From contig QXZO01000214.1 of the NCBI GenBank assembly GCA_009886305.1, positions 8,030 through 15,130 of the forward strand: DNA of 7,101 nucleotides. Direction: 5' to 3'. Shown in pieces: positions 1-6,519 of the stretch (position 1 is its first letter; every line of letters starts with the position of its first letter). The DNA comes from Betaproteobacteria bacterium (lineage in GTDB: Bacteria > Pseudomonadota > Gammaproteobacteria > Burkholderiales > Eutrophovitaceae). Made by a program: the position numbers and the translations under genes. The notes beneath the pieces were generated by a model. That model saw nothing but the letters and a program-made list of their open reading frames with translations, was not told where the DNA came from and ran no database searches.

Positions 1-2
1 AA

Positions 3-20
3 GAGGAAACAGCCGCATGA
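3..20 (+). CDS. Possible last codons of an upstream gene, perhaps the ABC ATPase (5' truncated)
   Basis: Only a few codons are present, so this is inference from context. The frame starting at base 3 reads E-E-T-A-A then TGA at 18-20. An acidic/alanine tail suits the C-terminus of the ABC ATPase that normally precedes this kind of permease (GldA-like). Two other frames also run in from the left edge: one stops at 40-42, the other at 62-64. The latter would overlap the permease start by ATGA, like the next two junctions in the operon, but its peptide (…PRERLKNIK) is less ATPase-like to my eye. The frame choice is therefore uncertain. If this frame is right, 21-60 is a 40-nt spacer. Confidence 0.28.
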   Translation, partial: EETAA

Positions 21-60
21 TCTGCACCCTTTTACCACGTGAAAGATTGAAGAATATAAA

Positions 61-804
61 ATGATTTTTGTTATTGCGTTAAAAGAGCTCCGGTCAATGT
101 TTGCCTCTCCCTTGGCTTGGGTCGTCTTAGCGTTTGTTCAAGTTATTCTTGCTATTGTCTTTCTGGACAAAGTAAACAATTTCATGATCATCCAAGCGCA
201 ACTTGCGAGAACGCCTAATGCGCCTGGGCTCACAGAACTCGCCATTGTCCCAATGTTCGGAGCCGCCCAAATGGTTTTACTGATGTCCATCCCTTTGTTG
301 ACGATGAGACTCATCTCCGAGGAGAAGCGTAACCAAACTATGGCGCTACTTGTATCTGCGCCTATATCCATGACACAAATCATAGTCGGTAAATTTGCTG
401 CCATGGTGGCATTCCTGTGCTTAATCCTTACACTGATAGCAGTAATGTCCTTGTCATTACTTGCGGGTGGTGCAATTGATTTAGGCCTAATCGCCGCCAA
501 TCTGTTAGGACTCTTACTGTTAGGCATGGCGTTCTCTTCGATTGGAATTTTCATCTCTTGCTTAACCATGAATCCGGTCGTGGCAGCCGTCATGACATTA
601 GCTGTTTTTATGGGCTTTTGGGTCATTGGCCTCGCAGCTTCAGATCCGGGTAGCTGGCTTAATTGGGTATCAATTTCGAAGCGGTTTGAAGGGTTCTTAG
701 ACGGTTATGTCTCGCTACCTGACGTCACTTTTTTCTTGATTGTGATTACGCTCTTTATCTTTTTATCCATTCGCAAACTTGATTCGGAACGTTTAAGCGC
801 ATGA
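61..804 (+). CDS. ABC-2 type transporter permease, GldF/NosY-like
   Basis: This 247-residue integral membrane protein should be the channel subunit of an ABC transporter in the inner membrane. Hydrophobic segments lie at about residues 17-36, 62-82, 113-136, 140-167, 172-192 and 222-238, giving the six helices expected of ABC-2 permeases. Between helices 2 and 3 is the cytoplasmic signature of the family, EEKRNQTMALLVSAPIS (87-103), matching the usual EEKR-x-G-T-x-E-L-L-x-x-P-x-S pattern that contacts the ATPase. The segment before the last helix (LDGYVSLPDVTFFL) and the short basic tail are typical of the GldF/NosY branch. The length is normal for the family. The ATG at 61 has only a weak purine stretch upstream. 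The stop overlaps the next start by ATGA, so the two are probably translated together. The substrate cannot be inferred from sequence; a copper-related NosY role is unlikely without nos genes nearby. Confidence 0.9.
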   Translation: MIFVIALKELRSMFASPLAWVVLAFVQVILAIVFLDKVNNFMIIQAQLARTPNAPGLTELAIVPMFGAAQMVLLMSIPLLTMRLISEEKRNQTMALLVSAPISMTQIIVGKFAAMVAFLCLILTLIAVMSLSLLAGGAIDLGLIAANLLGLLLLGMAFSSIGIFISCLTMNPVVAAVMTLAVFMGFWVIGLAASDPGSWLNWVSISKRFEGFLDGYVSLPDVTFFLIVITLFIFLSIRKLDSERLSA

Positions 805-2144
805 AAATTAACGCTAAATTTAGATTCCAGCTCCTTATTCAAAACGGCTTGTTTGTAGGCCTTTTGCTGGGTATAGCAGCCGCAGTGATCTTCCTGGCAG
901 AAGAGTCTAATATTCGTTGGGACCTAACGCATAGCCAACGAAACACGCTCTCTCCAGCGACCGTTGAAATACTCAAGAAAATCGATGCACCAGTTAGTAT
1001 CACCGCGTTTGTTACTACTGATGCTGAAGGTGATTTACGGCAGCCTATTGTTAACTTTCTCGCACCCTATCAGCTTGAAAAAAATAACCTTCAATTTACG
1101 TTTGTTAATCCTAGAGAGGATCCATTTGCCGCAAAAAAAGCGGGAGTCACCGTTAACGGGGAATTAGTTGTTGAACTAGACGGTCGCACAGAGAAACTTA
1201 AAACACTTAACGAACAAGACCTAACAAACCTTCTCATTCGTCTGATGAGGACTAAGCAACAAGTCATCACTGCTCTGGTAGGTCACGGTGAAGGAGATTT
1301 CTCGAGACAAGGAAGTAAGGATCTTAGTGACCTTGGGGAAAAACTCTCTGCACGCGGCTTTCAGTTGGATATTTTAAATTTTGCTTCTGGGCAGGACCTG
1401 AGTCCTGATGAATCCGTGTTAGTTATCGGCGCGCCTACAGTTACATTGCTCCCCGGAGAAGTAAATCGAATAAAGAGATATCTTCAGGGAGGCGGAAATT
1501 TGCTATGGCTGGTTGACGACGAGACTACTGCGGGATTAGACGCTATAGCTCAGGCACTTGGTATCGCATTACCGAAAGGCGTTGTAATTGATCCCCGGGC
1601 TCGATCACAGAATGGTTCAATAGCATTTTCGCTCGCACAACAGTACGCTGATCATCCTGTAACTGAATTAATGAATGTCAATACGGTTTTTCCTTACGCG
1701 CGCGGAATTTTCGAGTTAAATAGCACTGGATACAGCTTCACCCCATTAATCACGGTCGCCCCACAGGGTTGGATAGAAACACGCGGCCTCAAAAATGCCA
1801 CCTATCAAGAAGATGAGGACATTAAAGGTCCCATAACCATAGCAGCAGCTATGGAACGAAATGTTGATGACAAACGACAAAGAGTGGTCGTTGTTGGTTC
1901 CGGGAAAGCATTTTCAAATGAGTTTCTAGCTTCTCTGGGAAATTCTGATTTAATCACCAATATTGTCAACTGGATCTCTGGTGATGATACGTTGATATCA
2001 ATTGCACCTAAATCCAGGATCGATATGTCGTTAAATTTGCCGCCGTTAGCAATATCGTTAATTGTTTCCGGATTCTTATTTGCAGGGCCAATTGGATTGT
2101 TAATTGCCGGCACACTCATTTGGTGGCTACGGCGTAGGGCATGA
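801..2144 (+). CDS. GldG-like ABC transporter auxiliary protein (ABC_transp_aux family)
   Basis: This 447-residue protein has one membrane helix near each end (about 13-33 and 413-441) and a large domain between them. Basic residues at both termini (K2, K6, R8; final WWLRRRA) place the ends in the cytoplasm and the middle in the periplasm. Family marks are RWDLTHSQRNTLSPAT (39-54), equivalent to the conserved D-L-T-x-x-x-x-x-x-L-S motif after the first helix; the GHGE motif (161-164) ahead of a helix; and YLQGGGNLLWLVDD (227-240), a strand like that of IFT52/GldG-type domains. In Bacteroidetes, GldG works with GldA (ATPase) and GldF (permease) in gliding. Here it follows a GldF-like permease with a 4-nt ATGA overlap and precedes a DUF4340 gene with the same overlap, so all should act in one complex. 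No enzymatic motif is visible. The ribosome site is weak (GGAAC at 786-790), which fits coupled translation. Confidence 0.87.
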   Translation: MKINAKFRFQLLIQNGLFVGLLLGIAAAVIFLAEESNIRWDLTHSQRNTLSPATVEILKKIDAPVSITAFVTTDAEGDLRQPIVNFLAPYQLEKNNLQFTFVNPREDPFAAKKAGVTVNGELVVELDGRTEKLKTLNEQDLTNLLIRLMRTKQQVITALVGHGEGDFSRQGSKDLSDLGEKLSARGFQLDILNFASGQDLSPDESVLVIGAPTVTLLPGEVNRIKRYLQGGGNLLWLVDDETTAGLDAIAQALGIALPKGVVIDPRARSQNGSIAFSLAQQYADHPVTELMNVNTVFPYARGIFELNSTGYSFTPLITVAPQGWIETRGLKNATYQEDEDIKGPITIAAAMERNVDDKRQRVVVVGSGKAFSNEFLASLGNSDLITNIVNWISGDDTLISIAPKSRIDMSLNLPPLAISLIVSGFLFAGPIGLLIAGTLIWWLRRRA

Positions 2145-2998
2145 AATCTCGACTGCTACTTAATATACTGCTAGTTGCAATTCTTGCATTGCTAGGCGCG
2201 TATCTGATTTCGAACCAAGAGCCTGAGGCCGCGAAATCCGATCGTCTCGTGGCTCTAGATAAAAATAAAATCGAACAAATTTCGATCGTCAAAAACAACA
2301 GTTTCGAGATGGACTTTAAAAGAAGCGAAACCACATGGTCCATCACCAAACCATTTCGAGCTCGCGCGAACTCTGAAGTCATAAAACTCGTTCTCGACCT
2401 TGCAGAGGCGCCCGTCATTAATGAGATTAAAGAAATTTCTAAAAATTTTGGATTTGAACCCCCAAAATATGCTGTAACACTAGATCAAGAAGTTATTAAA
2501 TTTGGCGACATTAATGAGGTGACTAACGAACAATATGTTCAGGTCAACAACCGAACCTTCCTGACGAAAACACACCATGGATATAATTTGCCCTATGATC
2601 CCATCAAAGTAGTCGACAGAAGAATATTAGGCGCCGAAGAAATTCCTGTGGTTTTCGAAACAAAGACGTGGCGCGCAGAGCGCGGAATTAACGGAATGTG
2701 GTCCATGACATCTGAAACTGAAAACTTACCGGCGATCACTCCTTCCAAAATAAAGATCTGGGCAATGGGTTGGCCATATACTACCGCTACAGAGACAATC
2801 ATCACGAGGGAGTCGCCTGACTCTGAATTCGACTCAATTAAAATTTCATTTGAAAACGGGCGCCAGATAGGCGTATCCATAAAAAAGATAGAAAAAGGCT
2901 ATCTTTTACGACGATCCGATGAAGACATCTTATACAAAGTAGGAAACGATGCAGGTCTAAGATTAATAGATCCTTATGAGGTAGCACGTACCCTTTGA
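2141..2998 (+). CDS. DUF4340 domain protein, membrane-anchored periplasmic partner of the GldFG-like transporter
   Basis: This 285-residue protein has a basic start (MKSR), one membrane helix at about 5-23 and a hydrophilic remainder that should lie in the periplasm. There is no lipobox or good signal peptidase site, so the helix is probably an anchor. Matches to the DUF4340 pattern are W66 in TTWSITKPF with A74 a little later, the NFGFEPPKYAVTL stretch (102-114), and FGDINEVTNEQYVQVNNRTF (121-140), which corresponds to the family's FGD-x-N...YV-x-V core, followed by VVDRRIL (157-163). The family has no known biochemical role but regularly follows gldG-like genes. Its ATGA overlap with that gene's stop supports a shared complex. 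At 285 residues it has one clear copy of the core with a divergent C-terminal half. Identification is from family pattern memory, not a profile search. Confidence 0.85.
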   Translation: MKSRLLLNILLVAILALLGAYLISNQEPEAAKSDRLVALDKNKIEQISIVKNNSFEMDFKRSETTWSITKPFRARANSEVIKLVLDLAEAPVINEIKEISKNFGFEPPKYAVTLDQEVIKFGDINEVTNEQYVQVNNRTFLTKTHHGYNLPYDPIKVVDRRILGAEEIPVVFETKTWRAERGINGMWSMTSETENLPAITPSKIKIWAMGWPYTTATETIITRESPDSEFDSIKISFENGRQIGVSIKKIEKGYLLRRSDEDILYKVGNDAGLRLIDPYEVARTL

Positions 2999-3014
2999 GT
3001 AAGAGTCCAATTTA

Positions 3015-3833
3015 ATGCCTGAGTTACCGGAAGTTGAAATTACCAAACAAGGGATAGAGCCTTTTCTGGTAGGCCAAACGATAGAGAAGATTGTTCTTCG
3101 TAATCTAAAACTTCGATGGCCAATACCGAAAGATCTTTGTAAGGTTTTGCAGGGTCTAGAAATCAGATCGATTAAACGTAGAGCAAAATATATTCTGATT
3201 GATTGTTCCGCTGGTTGGTTGATCATTCATCTAGGGATGTCCGGAAGTCTGCGGGTTCTCAGTTCCTTCCATGAAGCTCCCACTAAGCATGATCATTATG
3301 ATCTTTACACAGCGAATAACACAATTATCCGTTACAGAGACCCGAGAAAATTCGGCGCACTCATATGGACCGCTAGTAATCCCTACGATCACCGCTTGAT
3401 AAAACACTTGGGGCCAGAGCCGATGGATGAGGCATTCAATCGTGATTTTCTGTATCAAAAGCTGCGTACTAGATCCTCATCTATCAAGTTACAGATTATG
3501 AATAATCAGGTTGTTACTGGCGTGGGAAATATATACGCTAACGAATCGTTATTTCATGCTGGCATAAGCCCGACTCGGCAGGCCTATAAAGTAACTCGTC
3601 CAAAACTAGAGCTTTTAATTGTCGCCATTAAAACAACTCTTGAGAGGGCTATTCGAGCTGGAGGGAGCAGCCTTCAAGACTTTTATTTAACCGACGGGTC
3701 TACGGGTTACTTCCAACAGCAATACATGGTTTACGGTCGAGCTGGGGAGCCGTGCCACAAATGCAAAGCAATCATTAGATCAGTCGCGATAGGACAAAGG
3801 TCATCTTTTTACTGTCCGAAGTGTCAAAAATAA
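3015..3833 (+). CDS. mutM: Formamidopyrimidine-DNA glycosylase (Fpg/MutM)
   Basis: This bifunctional base-excision repair enzyme removes 8-oxoguanine and ring-opened purines from DNA and cuts the resulting abasic site by beta/delta elimination. The 272-residue protein is full length (E. coli 269) and all key residues are present. The N-terminus MPELPEVE gives the catalytic proline P2 and acids E3 and E6. K58 in RRAKYILI equals the E. coli K57 catalytic lysine. M75, R111 and F113 form the triad that fills the gap left by the flipped base. VGNIYANE (170-177) is in the helix-two-turn-helix. C247, C250, C267 and C270 form the C-terminal zinc finger, with R262 in QRSSFYC as the DNA-contacting hairpin arginine. 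The start is fixed because processing must expose P2. An AAGAG at 3001-3005 could serve as a ribosome site. It lies 16 nt after the DUF4340 gene and is probably the last gene of that operon. Confidence 0.98.
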   Translation: MPELPEVEITKQGIEPFLVGQTIEKIVLRNLKLRWPIPKDLCKVLQGLEIRSIKRRAKYILIDCSAGWLIIHLGMSGSLRVLSSFHEAPTKHDHYDLYTANNTIIRYRDPRKFGALIWTASNPYDHRLIKHLGPEPMDEAFNRDFLYQKLRTRSSSIKLQIMNNQVVTGVGNIYANESLFHAGISPTRQAYKVTRPKLELLIVAIKTTLERAIRAGGSSLQDFYLTDGSTGYFQQQYMVYGRAGEPCHKCKAIIRSVAIGQRSSFYCPKCQK

Positions 3834-3834
3834 C

Positions 3835-4098
3835 CTAATTTCGATCTAAGACCCCTTTCATCAAATACTCATACTTTTTTTGTAATGCCTCTTTAGTCTC
3901 TATGCGACTAGGATTTACGGGGATACAGTCTACGGGGCACACCTCTTGACATTGAGGGTTATCAAAATGTCCGACGCACTCAGTACATTTATCTGAATCT
4001 ATCTCGTATATGTCCTCGCCTTGGTAAATCGCCTCGTTGGGGCATTCAGGCTCACAAACGTCACAATTGATACAATCATCCGTTATCATCAAAGACAT
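3835..4098 (-). CDS. yfhL: YfhL-family 2[4Fe-4S] ferredoxin (Alvin type)
   Basis: This 87-residue cytoplasmic electron carrier has two cubane clusters. The first motif is C9-x2-C12-x2-C15-x3-C19-P and the second C38-x2-C41-x8-C50-x3-C54-P. The eight-residue insert in the second motif (VGHFDNPQ) and the roughly 30-residue helical tail define the Allochromatium vinosum/YfhL type, whose clusters have unusually low and well-separated potentials. A ninth cysteine, C58 in CPVDCI, is the extra residue found in the A. vinosum protein and absent, as I recall, from E. coli YfhL. The physiological partner is not clear from sequence. The start at 4098 is supported by GGGAG at 4109-4105 (6-nt spacer), which lies inside the last codons of coaD, and by a TAATG stop/start overlap. 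M4 is a possible alternative but is too close to that site. The coaD-ferredoxin-mutM neighbourhood resembles that of Pseudomonas. The gene is often labelled fdx. Confidence 0.95.
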   Translation of the reverse strand: MSLMITDDCINCDVCEPECPNEAIYQGEDIYEIDSDKCTECVGHFDNPQCQEVCPVDCIPVNPSRIETKEALQKKYEYLMKGVLDRN

Positions 4099-4601
4099 TA
4101 TTTACTCCCAGTCGCACTCATTTTCTGCTTTATGCGTTTGAGAACAATCGGGTTAACAAATGCAGAAACATCACCGCCAAATAAAGCAATTTCTCTGACC
4201 ATCGTCGCGGATATGAAAGTGTACTGCTCTGCAGGAGTCAAAAATAAAGTTTCAACATCTGGGTATAGGTTGCGATTCATACCGGCCAGCTGAAATTCGT
4301 ATTCAAAATCAGAAACAGCCCGTAACCCCCTCAAAACGATTTGAGCCCCTTGCCTCTGTATAAAGTCCATCAATAAACCTTCAAAACCCATAACTGACAC
4401 GTTATCAAAAGGCTGAAGTACTTCCTTAGTGACCTGTACACGTTCCTCTAAGGTAAACAACGGTTGTTTAGCGCGGCTGTCAGCAACTGCCACAATAACC
4501 TCATCAAAAACACACGACGCACGGCGTACAAGGTCCTCGTGACCCGATGTCAACGGGTCAAATGTGCCTGGGTAAACTACTCTTTTTATTTCATTTTGCA
4601 T
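4098..4601 (-). CDS. coaD: Phosphopantetheine adenylyltransferase
   Basis: CoaD catalyses the fourth step of coenzyme A synthesis, transferring AMP from ATP to 4'-phosphopantetheine to give dephospho-CoA. The 167-residue protein starts with VVYPGTFDPLTSGHEDLV, containing the nucleotidyltransferase T-x-G-H motif (T18-H21). K45 in SRAKQPLF, R91 in LRGLRAVSDFEYE and the ISATMVRE segment (130-137) correspond to the substrate and ATP residues of E. coli CoaD; the usual ISST reads ISAT here. Length fits the family (about 160). I chose the ATG at 4601 rather than a GTG at 4637: it leaves the normal short lead-in before the first strand, whereas the longer form would extend 47 nt into rsmD. The chosen start overlaps the rsmD stop by 11 nt. 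The nearest Shine-Dalgarno match (GGGAG at 4619-4615) is rather distant (13 nt), so coupling with rsmD is likely. The stop overlaps the ferredoxin start by one base. Confidence 0.97.
   Translation of the reverse strand: MQNEIKRVVYPGTFDPLTSGHEDLVRRASCVFDEVIVAVADSRAKQPLFTLEERVQVTKEVLQPFDNVSVMGFEGLLMDFIQRQGAQIVLRGLRAVSDFEYEFQLAGMNRNLYPDVETLFLTPAEQYTFISATMVREIALFGGDVSAFVNPIVLKRIKQKMSATGSK
4105..4109 (-). promoter_or_regulatory. Ribosome binding site of the ferredoxin gene, inside the end of coaD
   Basis: GGGAG on the minus strand, with six bases to the ATG at 4098, is formed by the penultimate codons of coaD (Gly-Ser-Lys-stop). It supports M1 over M4 as the ferredoxin start and indicates translation linked to coaD. 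Confidence 0.75.
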
Positions 4602-5145
4602 CTTGTCTTTGAAACTCCCATAACGCGAAGTGAACACGGCCGGCTTTCGCTACCCTTAAAGACTTGAAATCCTGCGGAATCTCGATATCGTCAGCCGACT
4701 CTAAGTAGATTCTACATCCATTAGAGAGATGCTTCGTTAAAACCGCTAATACATCTTCAATAAGCCCGTTTTGCGCAAAAGGTGGGTCCAAAAAAACAAC
4801 ATCAAATAGTTGCCTATTTTGTCGAAGGAAGTCGGTCGCTTCAGAACACGTAACAGCTATATTTACGACCTCCGTCTTACGACAGTTTTCTCGGATTGAC
4901 GCGCACGCTTTTGAATTGACATCAACAGAATCAACGCGAGCAGCGCCACGGGAGACTGCTTCAAAGGCTAAAGCTGAACTACCCGAAAATAAATCCAAAC
5001 ATACCAAGCCGTCTAGTCTTTGTCCGAGCCAATTAAATAGAGTTTCTCTGACTCGGTCTGGAGTTGGCCTAAGGCCATCCAAATCAGGAAAATGTAGGAC
5101 TCTACCTCTTAAATCACCACCGATAATCCTAACCGCATTACCCAT
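4591..5145 (-). CDS. rsmD: 16S rRNA (guanine-966-N2)-methyltransferase RsmD
   Basis: RsmD uses S-adenosylmethionine to methylate N2 of G966 in 16S rRNA during small-subunit assembly. The 184-residue protein opens with RIIGGDLRGR (6-15) and LRPTPDRVRETLFNWL (25-40), both diagnostic of RsmD. Next come SAM-binding motif I, LDLFSGSSALAFEAVSRGA (50-68), and catalytic motif IV, DPPF (120-123). In motif I the second glycine of the usual G-x-G is serine (GSS), a mild variant. The start is the ATG at 5145; an in-frame TTG at 5178 would add 11 residues without family similarity and reach deeper into the neighbouring M16 gene. The chosen ATG overlaps the upstream stop in an 8-nt ATGGGTAA, and the stop overlaps coaD by 11 nt. 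RsmD next to CoaD is common in bacteria, often as one operon. Confidence 0.96.
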   Translation of the reverse strand: MGNAVRIIGGDLRGRVLHFPDLDGLRPTPDRVRETLFNWLGQRLDGLVCLDLFSGSSALAFEAVSRGAARVDSVDVNSKACASIRENCRKTEVVNIAVTCSEATDFLRQNRQLFDVVFLDPPFAQNGLIEDVLAVLTKHLSNGCRIYLESADDIEIPQDFKSLRVAKAGRVHFALWEFQRQDAK

Positions 5146-6499
5146 TAGGTTTGATCGAAAGTTTTTCAGGTCCAACAATCACCCGCACAGCTTTATCCAA
5201 GCTCATCCGACGACTGATTGCATCTCTGATTTGATTTAGTGTCACTGCCTCAACACGGCTCGAGAAACTGTCAATATAATTTAACGGCAAATCATAAAAA
5301 TTAATTGTTGAATAATAATCTAGTAACTCACCATTACTATCCACATTCAAAGCAAATGCACCAACAAAGTATTTTTTTGCGCGTTCAACCTGACCAGCGT
5401 CTGGACCATTCTTAATAAACTCTCTAAGAATATTTAACGTGACTTCTAGCGCCTCCCAGGCTTGGTCTTTTCTGGTTTGAAAAGCGACTATAAAGGCCCC
5501 AGGATCTTTCAGAGGATTAAAATAACTTCCTACGCCGTAAGTCATCCCTCGGCGTTCTCGGAGCTCGTCGTAGAGAATTGAGGTCATTCCACCGCCACCA
5601 AGTATCTGGTTTGCAAGGACCAGTGGTAAATGATCTGGATCTCCCCGCTTGAACCCCACCATACCTATGCGAATATGAGCTTGCGCTGAGTCATGAGGAA
5701 TAATGAATTCCTGAGCTTTAGTTGTTGCTGTGATATCCAACAATTGCTCGCGTTGTTCTGCCCCTTTTGGTAAACCAAGCGTTATGCTTTCGGCTATTTC
5801 TCTTGCTTGATCATTGTTTAGGTCACCCACTATAGTCACCACAGCATTACTCGACCTGTAAAACCTTTGATGAAAAGCAATTAGATCATCCCTAGTCAAA
5901 GATTCGATCGTCTGCTCTGTTCCAATGCCAGAAGAACGGTACGGATGCGCCCCAAACAAAGAATCCGACATCAATTTTGCTGCAATTGAACTGGGGCGAG
6001 TATTTCTTTCACGCAAAGAGATAATAGTGGCTTCTTTTTCTCTATCCAGCACCTCTGCAGGAAATATTGGGTTCGCTAATATATCGGAAAGAAGTGAAAC
6101 CGAAGCGGTCAACGGCTCTTCATAGGACAAGCTTCTTAGCGAGACTCCTGATCGGTCCAAATCGAAGTTACCGCCCATTTGAGACCCCGTCGCTGCAAGC
6201 TGTTCTGCTATCGCATATTCATCATGTTGACTCGTTCCTTTATCGAGCAATTGCATTGTTAAACGAGCCAACCCTTGCTTGCCGTCGGGATCAAAGGCTG
6301 CCCCAGCAAAGAAATCAACTGAAACATCAACCATCGGAAGCCCTACAGATTGAATAAAGATCACTTTGACGCCAGAATCGGTCACCCACTGCTCCCTTGC
6401 TTGGCCGTAAGTAAATGATGCATGGCAAAAGAGGAAAATGACAAAAAGTCGAGAATACAAGCCTGTTAATCTCCGCAGGACTTTTGTGACAAACAACAT
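5138..6499 (-). CDS. M16 family peptidase-like protein lacking the zinc site (inactive partner), secreted
   Basis: This 453-residue protein has two M16 halves. The N-terminus has basic residues (K6, R9, R10, R17), a hydrophobic core at about 17-29 and a plausible signal peptidase I site after A34 (YGQA), so a periplasmic location is expected. At the position of the zinc motif H-x-x-E-H in active members (GLAHFLEH...KGT), it reads GLARLTMQLLDKGT (76-89), so H, E and H are R79, M82 and Q83 and zinc should not bind. The second half keeps the substrate-binding arginine-tyrosine region, ERRGMTYGVGS (315-325). This is the pattern of the non-catalytic subunit in heterodimeric M16 proteases such as the mitochondrial processing peptidase pair. 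The start is well supported by GGGGAG six bases upstream (6511-6506). The other M16 gene lies 20 nt before it. A pair of M16 genes upstream of rsmD also occurs in Pseudomonas. The substrate is unknown. Confidence 0.93.
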   Translation of the reverse strand: MLFVTKVLRRLTGLYSRLFVIFLFCHASFTYGQAREQWVTDSGVKVIFIQSVGLPMVDVSVDFFAGAAFDPDGKQGLARLTMQLLDKGTSQHDEYAIAEQLAATGSQMGGNFDLDRSGVSLRSLSYEEPLTASVSLLSDILANPIFPAEVLDREKEATIISLRERNTRPSSIAAKLMSDSLFGAHPYRSSGIGTEQTIESLTRDDLIAFHQRFYRSSNAVVTIVGDLNNDQAREIAESITLGLPKGAEQREQLLDITATTKAQEFIIPHDSAQAHIRIGMVGFKRGDPDHLPLVLANQILGGGGMTSILYDELRERRGMTYGVGSYFNPLKDPGAFIVAFQTRKDQAWEALEVTLNILREFIKNGPDAGQVERAKKYFVGAFALNVDSNGELLDYYSTINFYDLPLNYIDSFSSRVEAVTLNQIRDAISRRMSLDKAVRVIVGPEKLSIKPNG

Positions 6500-6505
6500 A
6501 AAATA

Positions 6506-6511
6506 CTCCCC
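6506..6511 (-). promoter_or_regulatory. Strong ribosome binding site for the inactive M16 partner
   Basis: On the minus strand GGGGAG lies six bases before the ATG at 6499. It is the best Shine-Dalgarno match in the window and fixes the start of this gene. It sits in the 20-nt gap after the upstream M16 stop, so this gene can initiate independently. Confidence 0.8.
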
Positions 6512-6519
6512 GGTAAAAA

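Noticed and set aside
138..626. A 162-codon open frame antisense to the permease gene.
   Set aside because: It mirrors the hydrophobic codons of a clear membrane protein, has no recognisable domain, and lies entirely within the permease gene.
2925..2945. TTATAC near the end of the DUF4340 gene as a -10 box for mutM.
   Set aside because: No convincing -35 element lies at the right distance, and such AT-rich hexamers are frequent in this sequence.
3870..3890. A run of seven T (3875-3881) that could mark a terminator for mutM.
   Set aside because: No inverted repeat precedes it, and the run is the lysine-rich part of the ferredoxin tail (KK codons) on the other strand.
4021..4293. A plus-strand open frame of 90 codons across the ferredoxin/coaD junction.
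   Set aside because: It is antisense to two certain genes, resembles no family, and has no ribosome site I would trust.
6401..6499. Possible lipoprotein signal at C25 of the complete M16 protein.
   Set aside because: The residues before the cysteine (F-L-F) do not fit a lipobox, whereas a signal peptidase I site after A34 is plausible.
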